Part shown: positions 7,101 through 8,221 of the stretch, one piece after another
How the letters are laid out: the number at the start of each line of letters is the position of its first letter
How positions within the stretch are numbered: position 1 is the first letter of the stretch
Assembly: GCA_002343445.1 (NCBI GenBank)
Contig: DDSP01000051.1
Coordinates: 44,689 to 52,909 of the forward strand
Origin: Chthonomonas sp. UBA2387
Lineage (GTDB): Bacteria > Armatimonadota > Fimbriimonadia > Fimbriimonadales > Fimbriimonadaceae
DNA: 8,221 nucleotides
Reading direction: 5' to 3'
The notes under the pieces: model-generated
What the model saw: only the letters and a program-made list of their open reading frames with translations
Told to the model about the DNA's origin: nothing
Databases searched by the model: none
Position numbers and translations under genes: made by a program

Positions 7101-8221
7101 CCCGACACGGGAGAGGTGCTCATCGAGGCGGGTGGCGTGGTTCAGGAGACTGCCGCCAGGCGCGTCACCGCGTTGGAGAACCGCTACATGGCCGAGTTGG
7201 CCGACGCGACGGCGCGAGGCGACCGCGAATCGGTCAAGGACAAGTACGAGGCCATGGGCTTCGAGGTCGACGAGCACGGCCAGCTGACCATCAAGGTCCG
7301 CAGCGCGCTGACGTGCGAACTGGAGCAGGGCATCTGTTCCGCGTGCTACGGCATCGACCTCTCGACCGGCAAGCGTGTGGAAGTCGGCGTCGCCGTCGGC
7401 ATCATCGCGGCGCAGTCCATCGGTGAACCCGGAACGCAGCTCACGATGCGCACCTTCCACACGGGAGGTGTCGCCGGTGCCGCCACCGTGGCCCGCACCA
7501 ACCAGTACAAGACGGGTCGCTTCATCCGCCAGTTCTTGGAGGACTTCATGACCGCCACCGATGGCGACCTGAAGACGTTCGACCCCACCCGGCTCATCAA
7601 GGAGCAGGAACTGGCGGTCAAGGCGGCCTACAGCAAGGACGTGTTGCTCGGCATCGAGGCCGACCAAGAGCGCAAGAAGACGGCCAAGCCCACCAAGGCG
7701 GCCACCAAGGCCATCGAAAAGCGGGACAGCGACTCCAAGAAGCTGTGGGACCGCTCGCGAAAGACCTTCTTCTACGCTTGGACGGGTGAGTCCAGCGGTA
7801 TCGTCCGCGTCGAGGAAATCTTCGAAGCGCGACGCCAGCCCCGTGGTAAGGCGATCATCTGCCCGGTCAGCGGTGTGGTCAAGGTCGTGCGCGACTCACC
7901 CTTCGGCCGCTTCATCGTGGTCGAAGCCAAGGTTCCGGCCAACCAGAACCTGAAGGAGGCCTATGTCCACGACGAGCAAGAGTGGCCGCGCGACGCGCAG
8001 GGCCATTACGAAGGAACGCTCGAGCGTGCGATCGGTCAGAAGATGACCGCCGCCACGATGGCGATCCTGAAGAAGCACGATATCGCCACGGTCAACGTGG
8101 TCTATCCGATCCTGGTGCCGCCGCTGGGCAACCTTCCGGTGCAACAGGGCGGAACGGTCATCAAGGGCGACCCGCTGACCGAAGGCCCGCGCGACCCGCA
8201 CGAGGTGCTCGAACTGGCCGG
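4176..8221 (+). CDS. rpoC: RNA polymerase beta' subunit (3' end beyond window)
   Basis: This is the catalytic beta' subunit, 1348 complete codons with no stop before the right edge. The last residues (GDPLTEGPRDPHEVLELA) normally lie about 110-140 residues before the C-terminus. The N-terminus MADVSLFDKLKIGIASPEDI matches the usual family start. An in-frame ATG at 4131 with GGAG upstream would add 15 Arg-rich residues (MPAERARGGRGRDAI). Landmarks: first zinc site C60/C62/C75/C78; GRFRKNLLGKRVDYSGRS from 420; LNRAPTLHRLG around 507; catalytic NADFDGD at 542-548 (Mg-binding D544, D546, D548); SGARGS around 852; bridge helix from about 896 (EYFVTTHGARKG); second zinc site C939/C1047/C1054/C1057; trigger loop with SIGEPGTQ and TMRTFHTGG ending at 1098. 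Oddities: a helical insertion at about 135-264, a divergent F-loop at 871-891, and about 100 extra residues at 1102-1208 within the trigger loop. The catalytic parts are intact, so I expect a functional enzyme. Confidence 0.98.
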   Translation, partial: MADVSLFDKLKIGIASPEDILSWSRGEVKKPETINYRTFKPERDGLFCERIFGPVKDFECSCGRYKKIKYSGITCERCGVEVTRSKVRRERMGHVELAAPVCHIWYLKGVPSPLSLILDISPRFLEKVIYFASFIIIDVDNERIEQLLPNIRKAVENEKEFIMADIRELEEESLGTFRKELQDNREDWDEGYVRERAKAVNDRIKAEYRDADDRLKDLDVAVEILSKLERNQLIDEDKYRAVSKMLDAVSRRMKDSLRNLLSANIGAEAIKELLHRVDLEALARELRHEIVRTTTQRRVRAIKRLEVVEALISSRSRPEWMIMDTIPVISPELRPMVQLDGGRFATSDLNDLYRRIINRNNRLKKIIEIHAPESIINHEKRLLQEAVDALIDNGRRTRPVVGSNSRPLKSLSDMLKGKEGRFRKNLLGKRVDYSGRSVIVVGPHLKLHQCGLPKEMALELFKPFVMKTLVERKITPNIKTAKKMIDRMHPAVWDGLEEVIKEHPVLLNRAPTLHRLGIQAFEPILVEGKAIQLHPLVCHAYNADFDGDQMAVHVPLSVMAQAEARVLMLSTQNLFSPADGRPTVAPVQDIVLGGYALTYVREDGRQALAERERLHLEDPENHPVPYTYANPDEVIFLYESKDERHPLHLNDPVKVRLRRPVFRPSEEVDRRDPVTGVEYKYQTVTNEDGDEVRELVALEQEWETVVREVTPGQLIFNGILPYPMRYADDFLGWILTKKSISEIIVQCYRRVGYGATVKFLDDLKELGFKWAFRYGITVAITDMDPPERRQEILSDAERRSNRIATSFRRGTMTYNEMTEALVKLWRETYDEIGEEIVKALKQSNPLSLITVSGARGSVKQLAQLAGMRGLMHNQFNELIYELPVKSSFHVGLNMMEYFVTTHGARKGLADTALRTADAGYLTRRLVDVSQDVIIKGHDCGTTEGVNLHRVIGDGEVIEQIGERAIGRVSLSTVTDPDTGEVLIEAGGVVQETAARRVTALENRYMAELADATARGDRESVKDKYEAMGFEVDEHGQLTIKVRSALTCELEQGICSACYGIDLSTGKRVEVGVAVGIIAAQSIGEPGTQLTMRTFHTGGVAGAATVARTNQYKTGRFIRQFLEDFMTATDGDLKTFDPTRLIKEQELAVKAAYSKDVLLGIEADQERKKTAKPTKAATKAIEKRDSDSKKLWDRSRKTFFYAWTGESSGIVRVEEIFEARRQPRGKAIICPVSGVVKVVRDSPFGRFIVVEAKVPANQNLKEAYVHDEQEWPRDAQGHYEGTLERAIGQKMTAATMAILKKHDIATVNVVYPILVPPLGNLPVQQGGTVIKGDPLTEGPRDPHEVLELA

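Noticed and set aside
5874..7667. Long minus-strand open frame (597 codons) inside rpoC
   Set aside because: Same explanation: an antisense shadow of rpoC with no recognisable domain.

Overview
The window looks like a GC-rich bacterial chromosome segment (roughly 60-65% GC by eye) carrying the RNA polymerase beta / beta' locus. Two genes encode exported proteins that end in a pair of dockerin-like calcium loops of the form NGDVNGDNSV...ADLNxDGSV. I associate this C-terminal style with Armatimonadota, especially the Fimbriimonadia. That placement is inference from protein style and has not been tested by a search.

Layout, all genes on the + strand. Positions 1-341 are the 3' end of rpoB, followed at once by a strong intrinsic terminator (351-388). 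Positions 481-2196 and 2285-4012 are two paralogous genes. Each encodes an export signal, a seven-unit RCC1-type beta-propeller, a short beta-rich linker domain and a dockerin-like tail. Positions 4013-4175 form a regulatory gap with a candidate promoter, small dyads and a Shine-Dalgarno inside a hairpin. Positions 4176-8221 are rpoC, open at the right edge and probably lacking only about the last 110-140 codons.

The most notable architectural point is that rpoB and rpoC, which are adjacent and co-transcribed in most bacteria, are about 3.8 kb apart here. They are separated by a terminator and two exported-protein genes unrelated to transcription. rpoC therefore probably depends on its own promoter or on readthrough from the RCC1 genes. 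RpoC itself keeps the catalytic NADFDGD motif and both zinc sites. It carries an insertion of about 100 residues inside the trigger loop, a degenerate motif where DITQGLPRV normally follows the loop, an unusual F-loop and a helical insertion in the N-terminal clamp region.

The two RCC1 proteins clearly arose by duplication. The second copy has lost the consensus of its first propeller unit while keeping its spacing, and the first copy has a 12-residue loop insertion. Their function cannot be read from sequence; exported or surface-attached binding proteins are the most reasonable guess. I see no tRNA, rRNA, CRISPR array, insertion sequence or phage gene in the window.
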